From Faucicola sp041855445 (GTDB lineage Bacteria; Pseudomonadota; Gammaproteobacteria; Pseudomonadales; Moraxellaceae), in NCBI GenBank assembly GCA_041855445.1, contig JBHAEG010000022.1, forward strand, positions 1 through 64,000: a DNA stretch of 64,000 bases, given 5' to 3'. The position numbers were made by a program, and so were the translations under genes. Positions 16,126-27,100 of the stretch are shown piece by piece (the stretch's first letter is position 1; the number at the start of each line of letters is the position of its first letter). The notes under the pieces are model-generated. The model worked only from the letters and a program-made list of their open reading frames with translations. It was not told where the DNA came from and made no database searches.

Positions 16126-18882
16126 TTAGGCTTTACCATCTTCAAATTCTACAGTAAATTCAGGCACTGGTTTTGGATTAATTTCCTCAGGGTTTGGTGC
16201 TGGTGCATCTGGGAAATGGTCAAAGTGTGGTTGTGGGTGCCATGCTGGTGGTAAATCAACATTGATACCAAAGTCATTGATTGCTTCTTGAACTAAGCTT
16301 AATTCAATTTTGCCTTCATCTGCTAATAATTTTAAAGTAGTAATAACAATATGTTGAGCATCAACTTGGAAGAAGCTACGCAATTGCTGGCGACTATCTG
16401 AACGTCCAAAACCATCTGTACCTAACGTTGCGTATGGGCGATTGTCTGGAAGCCATGCACGAATTTGTTCTGAATAATTACGCATATAATCAGTAGCAGA
16501 TACAACAATGCCTTGATGTGGTGCAAGCTGTTTAGTTACCCAAGGAACATGTGGTTCATCAAGTGGGTGTAAGCGATTATAATCATCACATGCCATCGCA
16601 TCGCGGGTCAATTCATTAAAGCTAGTTGCACTCCAAACGTTAGAAGAAATATTATATTTTTCTGCTAAAATCTTGCTGGCTTTTTGTACTTCACGCAAAA
16701 TGACCCCAGAACCAAGTAATTGAACTTCGGTTGAGCCGTTGTCTTCTAACAAATATAAACCACGTTTAATACCCTCTTCAACCCCTGCTGGCATTGCTGG
16801 TTGTTCATAGTTTTCATTCATTAAAGTGATGTAATAGTACACACGCTCACCATCAGCATACATACGTTTTAAACCATCATGCATGATAACGGCAAGTTCA
16901 TAACCAAAGCAAGGGTCATAACTGACGCAGTTTGGCACGCTGTTAAATAAAATTAATGAATGACCATCTTGATGCTGTAACCCTTCACCATTTAACGTTG
17001 TACGTCCTGCAGTTGCTCCAAATAAGAAGCCTTGAGCTTGGCAGTCACCAGCCGCCCACGCCAAGTCACCAATTCGTTGGAAACCAAACATTGAATAATA
17101 AATATACATTGGTATCATTGGTAACGCATTCACTGAATAACTTGTTGCTAAAGCAATCCATGCACTCATTGCACCAGCTTCGTTGATACCTTCTTCTAAA
17201 ATATGCCCGTCTTTGGCTTCTTTATAGCCCATCAACGCATCATTATCTTCAGGGGTATAAACTTGACCTGCTGCAGAATAAATACCTAGCTGACGGAACA
17301 TTCCTTCTAAGCCAAAGGTACGGGCTTCATCAGGAACAATAGGTACAACATGGTTTTGAATTGCTTTGTTTTTTAACATCGCCCCAAGTAAACGCACAAA
17401 TACCATCGTTGTTGATTGTTCTTTTCCGCCACTACCTTCTAAAATCTTATCAAAAATGCTTAACTCAGGGATTTCTAAGGCAATATGTCCGCTACGGCGA
17501 TTTGGTAAATGTCCACCCAATGCCTCACGGCGACCTTTTAAATACTTATATTCTGCAGAGTTTTCATCAGGTCGATAAAAAGGCAGTTCCTCTAACTGCT
17601 TATCAGTAAATGGTAAATCAAAACGATTGCGGAAATATTTTAACGCATCTAAATCTAACTTTTTGATTTGGTGAGTTTTGTTTACTGCTTGAGCTTGAGA
17701 AGATAAGCCATAACCTTTTACGGTTTTTACTAAAATAACCGTTGGCTGGTCTTTGGTTTTCATGGCTTCATTAAATGCCGCATAAACCTTCATTGGGTCA
17801 TGTCCGCCACGGTCAAGGCGAGTAATATCATCATCAGTTAAGCTATCTGCCATTTGTTTTAATTCTGGATATTTATTAAAGAATTGCTCACGCACAAACG
17901 CTCCAGAACGAGTCTCATAAAGTTGATATTCACCATCAACTACTTCTTCCATACGTTGCTTTAACGCTCCAGATTTATCTTTAGCTAATAATGGGTCCCA
18001 TTTTCCGCCCCAAATCACTTTAATGACACGCCAGCCAGCCCCACGGAATACGGACTCTAACTCTTGAATAATCTTACCATTACCACGCACAGGACCATCT
18101 AAACGTTGTAAATTACAGTTAATTACCCAAATTAGATTTTCTAACTTTTCTCGTCCTGCTAACGAAATCGCTCCCAAGCTTTCTGGCTCATCGGTTTCAC
18201 CATCACCCAAAAATGCCCAAATTTTACGCCCTTCTTTTGGTAATAACCCACGATTTTCCATATAATTTTGAACATGGGCTTGATAAATAGACATGATTGG
18301 ACCTAAGCCCATTGAGACTGTTGGAAATTGCCAATAGTCAGGCATCAAATAAGGGTGAGGATAACTTGATAAACCTTTACCCCCTACTTCACGGCGAAAG
18401 TTTTCTAATTGTTCTTCTGTTAAACGTCCTTCTAAAAATGAACGGGCATAAATACCAGGAGCAGAATGTCCTTGATAATAAATCATATCACCGCCAAAAT
18501 GCTCAGTAGCAGCACGGAAAAAATGATTAAACCCTGTTTCATACAGCGTTGCACTCGATGCAAATGTTGCTAAATGTCCGCCTAAATCATCACTATTTTT
18601 ATTCGCTCGCATTACCATCGCAATCGCATTATAACGAATTAACGCACGAATTTTACGTTCTAAGGTCAAATCACCTGGATAGGTTGGCTGGTCTTCAACA
18701 GGAATAGTATTTAAATAAGCTGTATCTAAACGATTAAATGGCAAACCTTCCTGTACTGCCTTGTTATACAATGCTTTAAGCAAAAATGCCGCTCGCTCTT
18801 TATCTGTATGTTTTATCACAGATTCAAAAGCTTCTAACCATTCTTGGGTTTCTTGGCTATCGGGGTCATTATAGTATTTCAT
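16126..18882 (-). CDS. aceE: Pyruvate dehydrogenase E1 component, homodimeric
   Basis: A 918-residue E1 of the single-chain homodimeric type. The thiamine-diphosphate motif starts GDGETDEPES (about 227-236) and ends with NCN about 26 residues later. Other family blocks include GRTTLNGEGLQHQDGHS and the C-terminal GTDGFGRSDSR. It decarboxylates pyruvate and acetylates the E2 lipoyl arm. A strong AAAGGA stands before the ATG, and a promoter with 17-base spacing lies 100-130 bases upstream. No pdhR regulator is adjacent. Confidence 0.96.
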   Translation of the reverse strand: MKYYNDPDSQETQEWLEAFESVIKHTDKERAAFLLKALYNKAVQEGLPFNRLDTAYLNTIPVEDQPTYPGDLTLERKIRALIRYNAIAMVMRANKNSDDLGGHLATFASSATLYETGFNHFFRAATEHFGGDMIYYQGHSAPGIYARSFLEGRLTEEQLENFRREVGGKGLSSYPHPYLMPDYWQFPTVSMGLGPIMSIYQAHVQNYMENRGLLPKEGRKIWAFLGDGETDEPESLGAISLAGREKLENLIWVINCNLQRLDGPVRGNGKIIQELESVFRGAGWRVIKVIWGGKWDPLLAKDKSGALKQRMEEVVDGEYQLYETRSGAFVREQFFNKYPELKQMADSLTDDDITRLDRGGHDPMKVYAAFNEAMKTKDQPTVILVKTVKGYGLSSQAQAVNKTHQIKKLDLDALKYFRNRFDLPFTDKQLEELPFYRPDENSAEYKYLKGRREALGGHLPNRRSGHIALEIPELSIFDKILEGSGGKEQSTTMVFVRLLGAMLKNKAIQNHVVPIVPDEARTFGLEGMFRQLGIYSAAGQVYTPEDNDALMGYKEAKDGHILEEGINEAGAMSAWIALATSYSVNALPMIPMYIYYSMFGFQRIGDLAWAAGDCQAQGFLFGATAGRTTLNGEGLQHQDGHSLILFNSVPNCVSYDPCFGYELAVIMHDGLKRMYADGERVYYYITLMNENYEQPAMPAGVEEGIKRGLYLLEDNGSTEVQLLGSGVILREVQKASKILAEKYNISSNVWSATSFNELTRDAMACDDYNRLHPLDEPHVPWVTKQLAPHQGIVVSATDYMRNYSEQIRAWLPDNRPYATLGTDGFGRSDSRQQLRSFFQVDAQHIVITTLKLLADEGKIELSLVQEAINDFGINVDLPPAWHPQPHFDHFPDAPAPNPEEINPKPVPEFTVEFEDGKA

Positions 18883-18981
18883 GAAACAATTCCTTTATAT
18901 GTGACAGGGGAAAAATTTTATTTTACCCGAAATCCACATTTTTGGGTTTTTTAATAAATCAAATAGGTATTTAGAAAATAA

Positions 18982-19010
18982 ATAATATAAATAATCCCGT
19001 TAAAAATCAA
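18982..19010 (-). promoter_or_regulatory. Probable aceE promoter
   Basis: On the minus strand TTGATT (19010-19005) and TATTAT (18987-18982) are 17 bases apart. The whole 435-base gap 18883-19317 is non-coding: it holds this promoter, an 8-bp inverted repeat (19096-19103 with 19120-19127) and the promoter region of the surface cluster. Confidence 0.5.
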
Positions 19011-19181
19011 TTTAACGATAAAATTTTTAGTAAAATCTTTAATTATAACTAAAAAATGACATAATTTAATCCCATTAAATATATTTTCTCATAAGCTTTA
19101 TCTGAAAAAATAACTACTAAGATAAAGTTTGAATACAGATTAGCTATTCTATAGCCAAAAAACCGCCATTCATGCAAACAA

Positions 19182-19243
19182 TGTGTGTTTTTGTTAAAAA
19201 ATCACACAAATATTTCTAATCTTAACTTGGATTATTGTATAAT
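19182..19243 (+). promoter_or_regulatory. Promoter region of the surface-protein cluster with inverted repeat
   Basis: A perfect -10 TATAAT is at 19238-19243, but no good -35 stands 16-18 bases before it. A 6-bp inverted repeat TGTGTG/CACACA (19182-19187 with 19203-19208) lies 30-56 bases upstream of the -10, where an activator would bind. The 5' leader would be about 65 bases. Confidence 0.4.
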
Positions 19244-19317
19244 TATACTCATAACATTTGTTAATATATGCTTTCTGTAAATATGAAAGCACGTTGTGTG
19301 CGTTTAAGGGTTAAGAT

Positions 19318-21261
19318 ATGATAAGAATGTGGAAACAAAAACCATTGATATCCTATATAAATTTATTATTAATTGGTACAAGTAGTTTATTTTTTAGTCA
19401 ATTTGCCAAAGCAGCACCTGCTTTGCCTGCCTATCATCATCAAGTTGTGTGTCCAGCAGGCATGGTGGCAGACACATTTGCCAATCTTGATTACAGCAAA
19501 TTAACACCAAATTCTGACCCTGCTGACCCACGTCAAAATCAAGCAATTGCAGGGATTAAAGATGAAAGTTATTTGGTAGTCTCAAACTCACTAAGTACAC
19601 CTACTCGACTTGGTGACCCTGACTTATATAATGCTACGACTGTTGAAAGTCAGGGCATGTTTATGTTATTCCAAAACTTTTACACTAAAAATGATTCTCG
19701 TACGGTTTTCTACGAATTTAAAAATGGGCTAAATAATCAACCTATGCCCATTAATAATTTTAGTTTTAGCTTGTTTGATGTAGACACTTTGTTAAATTCA
19801 AGTGGTACAACTTTTGGTTATTATGATGAGGTCATTGTTAAAGGAAAAACAGCCAGTGGACAACTAATTACTCCAAGGTCTGTTTATTCAGGTGGCACAA
19901 TGACATCTACATCACCATTTAGCCAAACAATTACTGACCAAACAGTTGATTGTAGAACAGGTGAATTAGATGGTCGTTGTCAAGTTTCCTTAACGTTTGA
20001 CCAGCCAATTGTTGGTTTTAATATTGAATATGGTAACGTTAAAAAATATACCTATGCAACTGACGCAGGTAATGATTCATTTATGTTTAACAATCCTGCA
20101 CCTCAGTTTATCTATATTCGTTTTGATAGCTATTGCTACCCATTGCAACCACGTTTAACTTTAACTAAATTATTAGCGGGTAATCGAGTTAATAATTCAG
20201 ACCAGTTTACTGTACAGATTAAACAAGCAGGTATGGTTGTAAATAATACCCAAAACAGTACAACACAAGGCACAGGTGCAACTGTTACAACAGGAACAGG
20301 CACAACAGGGGTTTATAAAATTGACCCAAATAAAACTTATCAATTGGCTGAAGTTGGAGCGGGTACTACTAATCTTGACAACTATAGTGCAAGCTATGAA
20401 TGTAGAAATGCTGATGGTTCATTAATTAGCACATTAGACCCTAACAATATTCGTCTAAATTATGGCGATAATTGGACATGTACTGTCACAAATGCACCAC
20501 CAGGATATACATTTTCTGGCACTGTGTTTCACGATAATGGCACATCAAGTGCAACAAAATACAATGGCATTTTTGATAGTGGTGAAGCAGGTATTTCTGG
20601 AGCGACTGTTAAATTAACTAACTGTTCAACTAACGCGGTCATAGATAGTGTTACAACATCAACAACAGGGCAGTTTGAATTTAGTTATCCAGCAAATAGC
20701 ACAAAATTAACAGGTGTTAATGAAGTGTGCTTAGTTGAAACAAATGCTTCTGGCTATACCAATGATACTACAACAAATACTATCAGAATTCCTTTAACAG
20801 GTGTAAAGAATTACTCAAATAATAATTTTGGTGATATTAAAGAAGCATTATTACAGTTAGAAAAATTTCAAGCGATTGTTCCTTGTGAAGGTGAGGCTGA
20901 TTTATCTAAATTTGATAATGTATTTACAAAAAATGCTTTAGGAAAATCAAATAGTAATCCAAATGGCACGGAAGTTGCAGGAAACAGTTGTATAGCATAT
21001 AAGATTGTAGCAACAAATCTTGCGAATATTCCATTGAGCCAAGTAATTATTTCTGACCCATTGTTAAATTCGTCAAGTGTCAGCTCAAAACTAAATGCTA
21101 ATCCGTCGCCTAGACTGCATACCGCAACAGGTCACACGGATTCAATGGCATCAGATAGTATTCAGGATAATCAAACTGGTACTATTAAAACTCGACCATT
21201 TAATCTGAGTAAAGGAGAAAAAGCGACATTATATTTTAATACTAAATATGAGAAAAAATAA
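19318..21261 (+). CDS. Secreted multidomain surface protein (SpaA-like, SdrD-B-like, DUF11-like modules)
   Basis: A 647-residue exported protein. Residues 1-32 form a signal peptide ending near AKA. Residues about 33-275 form a unique, Asp/Asn/Ser-rich domain with four or more Cys. Residues 281-395 resemble a SpaA/prealbumin-like beta-sandwich (LTLTKLLAGNR start), and 397-503 an SdrD-B-like domain (SGTVFHDNG). Residues 510-647 form a DUF11-like domain with two Cys that also ends the 646-residue protein below. No cell-wall sorting signal or lipobox is present. AAGGG stands seven bases before the ATG. It heads a five-gene plus-strand cluster with a barrel and an OmpA-type anchor, so it is probably displayed at the surface. 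Precise role unknown; adhesin or layer subunit are candidates. Confidence 0.75.
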   Translation: MIRMWKQKPLISYINLLLIGTSSLFFSQFAKAAPALPAYHHQVVCPAGMVADTFANLDYSKLTPNSDPADPRQNQAIAGIKDESYLVVSNSLSTPTRLGDPDLYNATTVESQGMFMLFQNFYTKNDSRTVFYEFKNGLNNQPMPINNFSFSLFDVDTLLNSSGTTFGYYDEVIVKGKTASGQLITPRSVYSGGTMTSTSPFSQTITDQTVDCRTGELDGRCQVSLTFDQPIVGFNIEYGNVKKYTYATDAGNDSFMFNNPAPQFIYIRFDSYCYPLQPRLTLTKLLAGNRVNNSDQFTVQIKQAGMVVNNTQNSTTQGTGATVTTGTGTTGVYKIDPNKTYQLAEVGAGTTNLDNYSASYECRNADGSLISTLDPNNIRLNYGDNWTCTVTNAPPGYTFSGTVFHDNGTSSATKYNGIFDSGEAGISGATVKLTNCSTNAVIDSVTTSTTGQFEFSYPANSTKLTGVNEVCLVETNASGYTNDTTTNTIRIPLTGVKNYSNNNFGDIKEALLQLEKFQAIVPCEGEADLSKFDNVFTKNALGKSNSNPNGTEVAGNSCIAYKIVATNLANIPLSQVIISDPLLNSSSVSSKLNANPSPRLHTATGHTDSMASDSIQDNQTGTIKTRPFNLSKGEKATLYFNTKYEKK

Positions 21262-21412
21262 AATTATTGTTTAATTGTTGTAATTGAGTTTATTAATTTA
21301 TGTTGATAAATTCTAAATAAAGATATTAGATATCAAAAACTTAAAATCGTAAAAATATTAACTTGTTCTAAATAATATTTTACTATACTTTTAAAGAAAA
21401 ACTGATATAATA

Positions 21413-21421
21413 GCTGTACAA
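21413..21421 (+). promoter_or_regulatory. Extended -10 promoter upstream of the 154-residue surface protein gene
   Basis: TGATATAAT at 21413-21421 is a full extended -10, with a start expected near 21428 and a leader of about 120 bases. The 285-base gap 21262-21546 otherwise holds a 7-bp hairpin (21295-21301 with 21306-21312) and no gene. The four downstream genes may thus be expressed apart from the first. Confidence 0.5.
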
Positions 21422-21546
21422 TAGTTGTTAGTTTCAGTGTTTATAAGGCTTTCAATAGGTACTTAAACTAAAAACTTTATAAATGATTGATTTAATTGTT
21501 GTGTTTAAAAGAACAAGTTTTAGTAGTAAAAACTGGAGTAAAACTT

Positions 21547-22011
21547 ATGACTTCGATGACTAAAACATTTAAAGCTTTAACATTAGTAAGCTTACTGAGC
21601 TTAGGTGGTACATCTATGGCACTTGCGGCTGATGCATTAACTGTTAATTTAACTGCAAATAAAGTAGTTACAACTAATGGTAAAACTTCTTTACAAAGTG
21701 TTGGACGTGCAAGTTCTGGTGATGTCATTCAATATACTGCAACCTATCGCAATACTATTGAAAAAGCAATGACTGATGTTAATATCGACATTCCTGTCCC
21801 TGCAAATATGGTATATTCTGGCACTTCTAGCCCAGCCCCTACTCAAGCAAGTTTAGATGGAAAAAAATTTGAAAATATTCCGTTAAAACGTCAAGTGAAT
21901 GGCAAAATGGTTGAAGTACCACAGTCAGAATACCGTGCTGTCCGTTGGCAAGTTAAACATTTACCAGCTAAAAAAGAAGCCAGCGTTAGCATGAACGTTA
22001 AAGTACGCTAA
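21547..22011 (+). CDS. Small exported DUF11-like single-domain protein
   Basis: The start is taken at ATG 21547, with GGAG eight bases upstream; an in-frame ATG 17 codons earlier would bury the signal peptide. The 154-residue product has a clear signal peptide (AMTK-type basic start, hydrophobic SLLSLGGTSMALA, cut near ALAAD). The mature chain is one DUF11-like beta-sandwich (GDVIQYTATYRN ... VNIDIPVPANMVYSG). No Cys is present in the mature part. It could be a minor or capping subunit of the structure built from its neighbours, as it consists of the same fold as their C-terminal modules. Confidence 0.75.
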   Translation: MTSMTKTFKALTLVSLLSLGGTSMALAADALTVNLTANKVVTTNGKTSLQSVGRASSGDVIQYTATYRNTIEKAMTDVNIDIPVPANMVYSGTSSPAPTQASLDGKKFENIPLKRQVNGKMVEVPQSEYRAVRWQVKHLPAKKEASVSMNVKVR

Positions 22012-22028
22012 TTAAATCATTGTTTTTA

Positions 22029-22061
22029 TCTTATCATTTTACTTAGTTTAAGGTGATAAGA
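22029..22061 (+). other. Intercistronic 8-bp hairpin without U-tract
   Basis: Positions 22029-22036 and 22054-22061 are exact reverse complements. No T-run follows, so this is more likely an mRNA processing or stability element than a terminator. Confidence 0.45.
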
Positions 22062-22107
22062 ATAACCATACCAAACCGATGTAAATTTTCACTTTTAGGA
22101 GTTACAA

Positions 22108-24048
22108 ATGAAAAAATTAAACTTCAATCAAAATGTCCTAACTGCGGGGATTGCCCTTGCATTAGGTATCACTGGTGCAACAATTGCTCATGCCAGCACA
22201 AATTCAGGTAATGTTTCACCAACTACCCCTGTTCAAATTTCGAACGTTGCAAAAGCAACTTATAGTGTAGATGGTGTTGCTCAACCAGAAGTTACTTCTA
22301 ACGCTGTTGTTGTAAACGTAAGTGAAGTTGGTAGCTTTACTTTAGTTGCAACTCAAGGTACTTCTGCAACTGACGACAAAAACGAAAATCAAACTTTAAC
22401 AGCACCAAATGGTAAAGTAACATTTACAAATAAATTAACCAATACTGGTAACGTTGCTGATACTTATACCATTACTTTAAGTGATACAAAAGCTAATCCT
22501 GTTATCATCACTGCAACTGATGACTTCCAGTTTACTGATGAAACAACAACTGATATCACTGTTGTTGTGAAAAAATCTTCTGACAACTCAACTGTAAGAA
22601 CAACAACTATCAAAACTGGTGGTACAGTTCAATTACAACCAGGTGAATACGCAGAGTTATCTTATGCTTTAACTGCTGATGGTAATGGTCGTGGTGGTCA
22701 GTCTGGTTTAGCAACAATCAGTGCAAAATCAACTTATATCACTCGTGTTGATAACAGCAAATCAACGTTAATCAACGAAAACCAAGCTGTTGTTAAATTA
22801 CCAATATTCAAAATCTCAAAAACTGCATCAGTTGCTAGCATACCAAATACTGTTGGTTCAGAAATTGAATATACTATCACAGTTAAAAACGACAATACTA
22901 GACCATATGCTGCCAATGCAACCAACTTCTTAATCGTTGATACATTGCCAACGGGTTTAACTATTGTTCCAGGTTCAATCACTGTAACTAATGGTGGTAC
23001 TAATGCCAATTCTTCACAATCTACAACTACTAAATTAGTTGTACAATCAGTTGATTTAGCAGTAGGTCAAACTGTTACTGTGAAGTTTAAAGCTCGTATC
23101 TCTGCAAGCTTAACTGGTCAAACTATCACCAACAACGTACACGTTTATGACAACTTTGATAGTACACCTGTAACCCCAACTAGCCCAGATGGTGCAGGTC
23201 ATAAAGATAGTACTGATCCAAACGTAAGACCACCAGTTGATGATTCTAATGACCCAACTCAACCAGGGGGTGATACACCACCATCAACAGTGACTGTAAC
23301 TGTGCCAATTACTCGTAGCTTGACTGTAACACCTGGTACAGAAAAAGAGTTGCCAATTAACAGTTCACCAACTGCTCCAGCAACTTATACACATACTATC
23401 ACAAACACTGGTAATGGTCCTGAAAGTGGTTTAACATTTACTATCACTCAAACTTCAACGACTGATAAGATTGAAATTGATACTGTGACCTATACGCCAA
23501 ATGGTGGTTCACCAGTAACATTAACGCCAAATGCTTCTGGTGTTTACACAATTCCTGGTACTTTAGCACCAAATGGCACTGGTACAATTACTTATACAGT
23601 TAAAACTGTTGGAGCTACACCAGATACTAATGATAAGATGACAGTTAAAGTAATTCCAGCTGGTCCAAATGCACCAACTGTTGCAGATGTGTTTGACACT
23701 ACTCATGTTAAAGATATGAAATTAGTGAAAACTCAAGCTTTAGATGCAACATGTGATGGCACACCTGATACTGCGTTAGCTGAAACTCCAGTAAATGCAA
23801 CGCCAGGTCAATGTATTATTTACCGTGTCACTGCAACTAATAAATTTACAACTAAACCTTTAAATAATGTTGTAATTTCTGACGCTGTATCTAACTGGTC
23901 TGCAAAAGCGACTTATGTTGCAAATAGTGCTAAAGACAGCCGTCCAGGTACTGCTAACGCTGATGCAACCAAAGTATCAACTGTAGGCTTAACTATCCCT
24001 GCTTCAGGTAATGCTTGGTTACAATTTGCGATTAAAATTAACCCATAA
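22108..24048 (+). CDS. Secreted DUF11-repeat surface protein
   Basis: A 646-residue exported protein with signal peptide (ITGATIAHA, cut near residue 30) and AGGAG eight bases before the ATG. The mature chain is built of DUF11-like beta-sandwiches at about 65-190, 233-345 and 391-520, followed by a C-terminal module (536-646). The C-terminal module matches that of the 647-residue protein: K-x-Q-A, a Cys, then C-I-x-Y-x-V-x-ATN, PL, VxISD. The composition is Thr/Asn/Val-rich and almost Cys-free outside the last module, as in abundant secreted layer or fibre proteins. Codon use is very regular, which suggests high expression. A strong hairpin follows the gene. Confidence 0.78.
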   Translation: MKKLNFNQNVLTAGIALALGITGATIAHASTNSGNVSPTTPVQISNVAKATYSVDGVAQPEVTSNAVVVNVSEVGSFTLVATQGTSATDDKNENQTLTAPNGKVTFTNKLTNTGNVADTYTITLSDTKANPVIITATDDFQFTDETTTDITVVVKKSSDNSTVRTTTIKTGGTVQLQPGEYAELSYALTADGNGRGGQSGLATISAKSTYITRVDNSKSTLINENQAVVKLPIFKISKTASVASIPNTVGSEIEYTITVKNDNTRPYAANATNFLIVDTLPTGLTIVPGSITVTNGGTNANSSQSTTTKLVVQSVDLAVGQTVTVKFKARISASLTGQTITNNVHVYDNFDSTPVTPTSPDGAGHKDSTDPNVRPPVDDSNDPTQPGGDTPPSTVTVTVPITRSLTVTPGTEKELPINSSPTAPATYTHTITNTGNGPESGLTFTITQTSTTDKIEIDTVTYTPNGGSPVTLTPNASGVYTIPGTLAPNGTGTITYTVKTVGATPDTNDKMTVKVIPAGPNAPTVADVFDTTHVKDMKLVKTQALDATCDGTPDTALAETPVNATPGQCIIYRVTATNKFTTKPLNNVVISDAVSNWSAKATYVANSAKDSRPGTANADATKVSTVGLTIPASGNAWLQFAIKINP

Positions 24049-24086
24049 TCGATAAATTGTTAATTATTAGGTATTTAGCTGATTTA

Positions 24087-24119
24087 GCATTTAGAGCATC
24101 ACAATGGTGCTCTAAATGC
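24087..24119 (+). other. Strong 12-bp intercistronic hairpin without U-tract
   Basis: Positions 24087-24098 and 24108-24119 are exact reverse complements, and the stem can be continued into the loop with a G-U pair. No T-run follows. Such 3' hairpins often protect an upstream, highly expressed message from exonucleases while some transcription continues. Confidence 0.65.
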
Positions 24120-24164
24120 CCTTAGTAATCACGGAAGTTTATTTTGATAAGTGAGAACGCATCA

Positions 24165-27100
24165 ATGAAAACAGTATCATATAAACCGCAAAGCAAACGA
24201 TATAGTTTAGGTGGGCTGACCGTTTTAAGCTCTGGTGTCTTATTTATCCAAATAAACCCTGCGTTAGCAAATGACACAATTGTAAATACAGCTGATGCTG
24301 ACTATACCGTTGCAGAACATCAAGATGTTGTACAAAAAGCAAAATCAAATGATGTACAAGCGTTTGTAGTTCCTCAATATAAGATTGCTTTAACTCAACC
24401 TTTGACAATTACGGTAAAACCAGGCGATAGCGTTACGTGGAAAAATACTTTAACGAATGTTGGTAGTGATGCTACGATAGATGTCAAATTTACCGCACCA
24501 TCTTCTTTATCAAACGTTGAGATTTATGTGGATTTAAATAAAAATGGGGTCATTGATAGTAATGAAAAGCCTTTAACCCCAACAATTTCACTAAAAGCTC
24601 AAGAGCAAATTGAATTAATTGTTAAAGCATTAGTTAGCTCGACTGCTAAAGATGGTGACACTGCATCTGTTGTCATTGATGCTGTCACTAAAGAAGACCC
24701 AACGGCTAAGGCTAGTGCAACTGATAGTTTAATTGTTGTTAAGCCATATATTGGTTTTAAAGACCCAGATTTTGACAAAGATAAAACAACACCAATTAAT
24801 GCAGGTGATCCAGTTTATATTGAAGCAGGCTTAGCATCATGTAATGCAAATCCAAATGAAAAAGATTATGTGTGGATTACAGTAAAATCTAAAGCAACAG
24901 GTGATACTATCACGTTAAAGGCTGTTGAAACTGGTAATAACACAGGTAAATATCGAGCTTCTGTTCCTACTGAGTTCAATGCAAATGCAAATCCAAATGA
25001 TAATGTTATTCAAACAATAGATGGCGATACATTAGATGCTCAAGCAATTAGTTGTGAGGACTCAGGTGGTAATTCAACTAAGCCTAATGATATTACTGAT
25101 AACTGGAATAACACCCAAGTTGATGTCCAAAATCCATCATCAAATATTTCGATTTCAAAAGAAGCAAATGTTCAATCCGTTGAAGTTGGCGATTTTGTAG
25201 ATTATACCATTAATGTTAATAATTTAGGTGCAACTGCCCTTAGCAATGTGAAACTATTGGATAACTTACCAACAGGTTTTACGTATGTTAAAGGCTCCGT
25301 GCGTATTAATGGACAAAAATATAATCAAGATTTTGTTCAGTCTGGTAAATATATGACTTTAGGTCTATCTAGTTTACCAGCAAATGATAGTAAAAAAATT
25401 AGCTATCGTGTGCTTGTTGGACCTTCTGCTTTGTCAGGAGATGGTATCAACAGAGCCCATATTACAGCAACGGATACAAATAATTCAACAGTCACTTCCA
25501 GAGAAGCAACGGCAACTATCAAGGTTACTTCAGGAGCTTTAAATACTGACGGGATTATTGTTGGTAAAGTTTATGCTGATTTTAATCGAGACGGCATTCA
25601 ACAAAAAGAACGCAATGAGTTAGGTGTTGCAGGTGTTCGGTTATATTTAGAAGATGGTACATTTGCGGTTACAGATAGTGAGGGTAAGTATAGTTTATAC
25701 GGTATTAAGGCCAAAACTCATGTTATTAAACTTGACCGTACGACTTTACCACGAGGTGTTGAGCTTATCGAGCAAAGCAATCGTAATATGGGTGACCCTG
25801 GTAGCCGTTTTGTTGATTTAAAATATGGCGAGTTACATCGGGCGGATTTTGCGATTACTGATGGAATGGACGAAGGTTCACAAAGTTTAATTGATGAGCT
25901 AAAAAAACGTTCAAAGTTAGTGATTAAAAATAATACTTCTTTAGAACAGGCTTTAAAAACTGAATTAGAGTTTGAACCAAGCTATCAAGAGACGACTTCT
26001 GAAATTGAAGCATCTGGCTGTAAAGATGATGTTACGATTGATGGGCAAAATAATTGTGATACTGTGATTTATGGTGGGGAAACTCATTATAAACACACTC
26101 CAAAAATGGAAATTAAAACAATTACTCCAGTTAAAGAATTAGAAATCGAAAAAGCGTTATCAACTGAAGATGATAAACGCATTGAAGGGGTGACGCGTGA
26201 TGCAGATTTCTTAAACTTAACTGATGGGCAACATGTTACAGCAGGTAAAATTCGAGTACAAATTAAAGCACCTCAAGGAGCAAATACTCAGCTATTTGTC
26301 AATGATAAGCTTGTTGATAATGGTTTAATGGCAAAAGAAGTTGCATGGGAAAAAGAACAAATTTCTGGATTTGATTATTTTGCAGTGCCATTAGATGCTG
26401 GTGATAATACACTAACGATTAAATCAACGGATAATACAGGTAAAATTGTTTCGTCAAAATCAATCCATGTTTATGCCCCTAATAAATTATCTGAAATTGC
26501 TACACGTACACAAGGCAAATTTATTGAAGCTGATGGCGTTAGTGAATATCAAATTGTCGTTAGTTTAAAAGATGTGGACCATAGTTTATACGGTGCTTCA
26601 ACATCTGTGTCACTTGATAGTGATATTGGTACAATTATGTTACCAGATGCGGATAAAGATAAAGCAGGTATTCAAACAACGATTAATGGTGGTGAATTAT
26701 TAGTACCTATTAAAGCACCTGCTACTGCGGGTAAAGGTAATTTACTAGTTAGGGCGGGTAACTTAGAAAAATTAGTGCCATTGCAGTTCACTCCACAGCT
26801 ACGCCCAATGATTGCCGTTGGTGTGGTTGAAGGGGTACTTTCTTTAAATAATCTTGGTTCTGGTTTAGAAAAAGCAACCAGTAATGATGGATTTGAAGAA
26901 GAATTACAATCATTATCAGGTAATAAAAGCGATAAAACTTCAACGCATGGTCGAGCTGCCTTTTTCTTAAAAGGTAAAGTACGAGGCGACTTTTTATTAA
27001 CGCTTGCTTATGACTCTGATAAACATGATAAAGACCGTCTGTTCCGAGATATTCGTCCAGATGAGTATTATCCTGTGTATGGTGACGCTTCAGCAAAAGG

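Noticed and set aside
19182..19208. CRP-like site before the surface cluster
   Set aside because: The TGTGTG/CACACA halves are too far apart (15 bases) and lack the TGTGA-N6-TCACA form, so only an unnamed inverted repeat is claimed.
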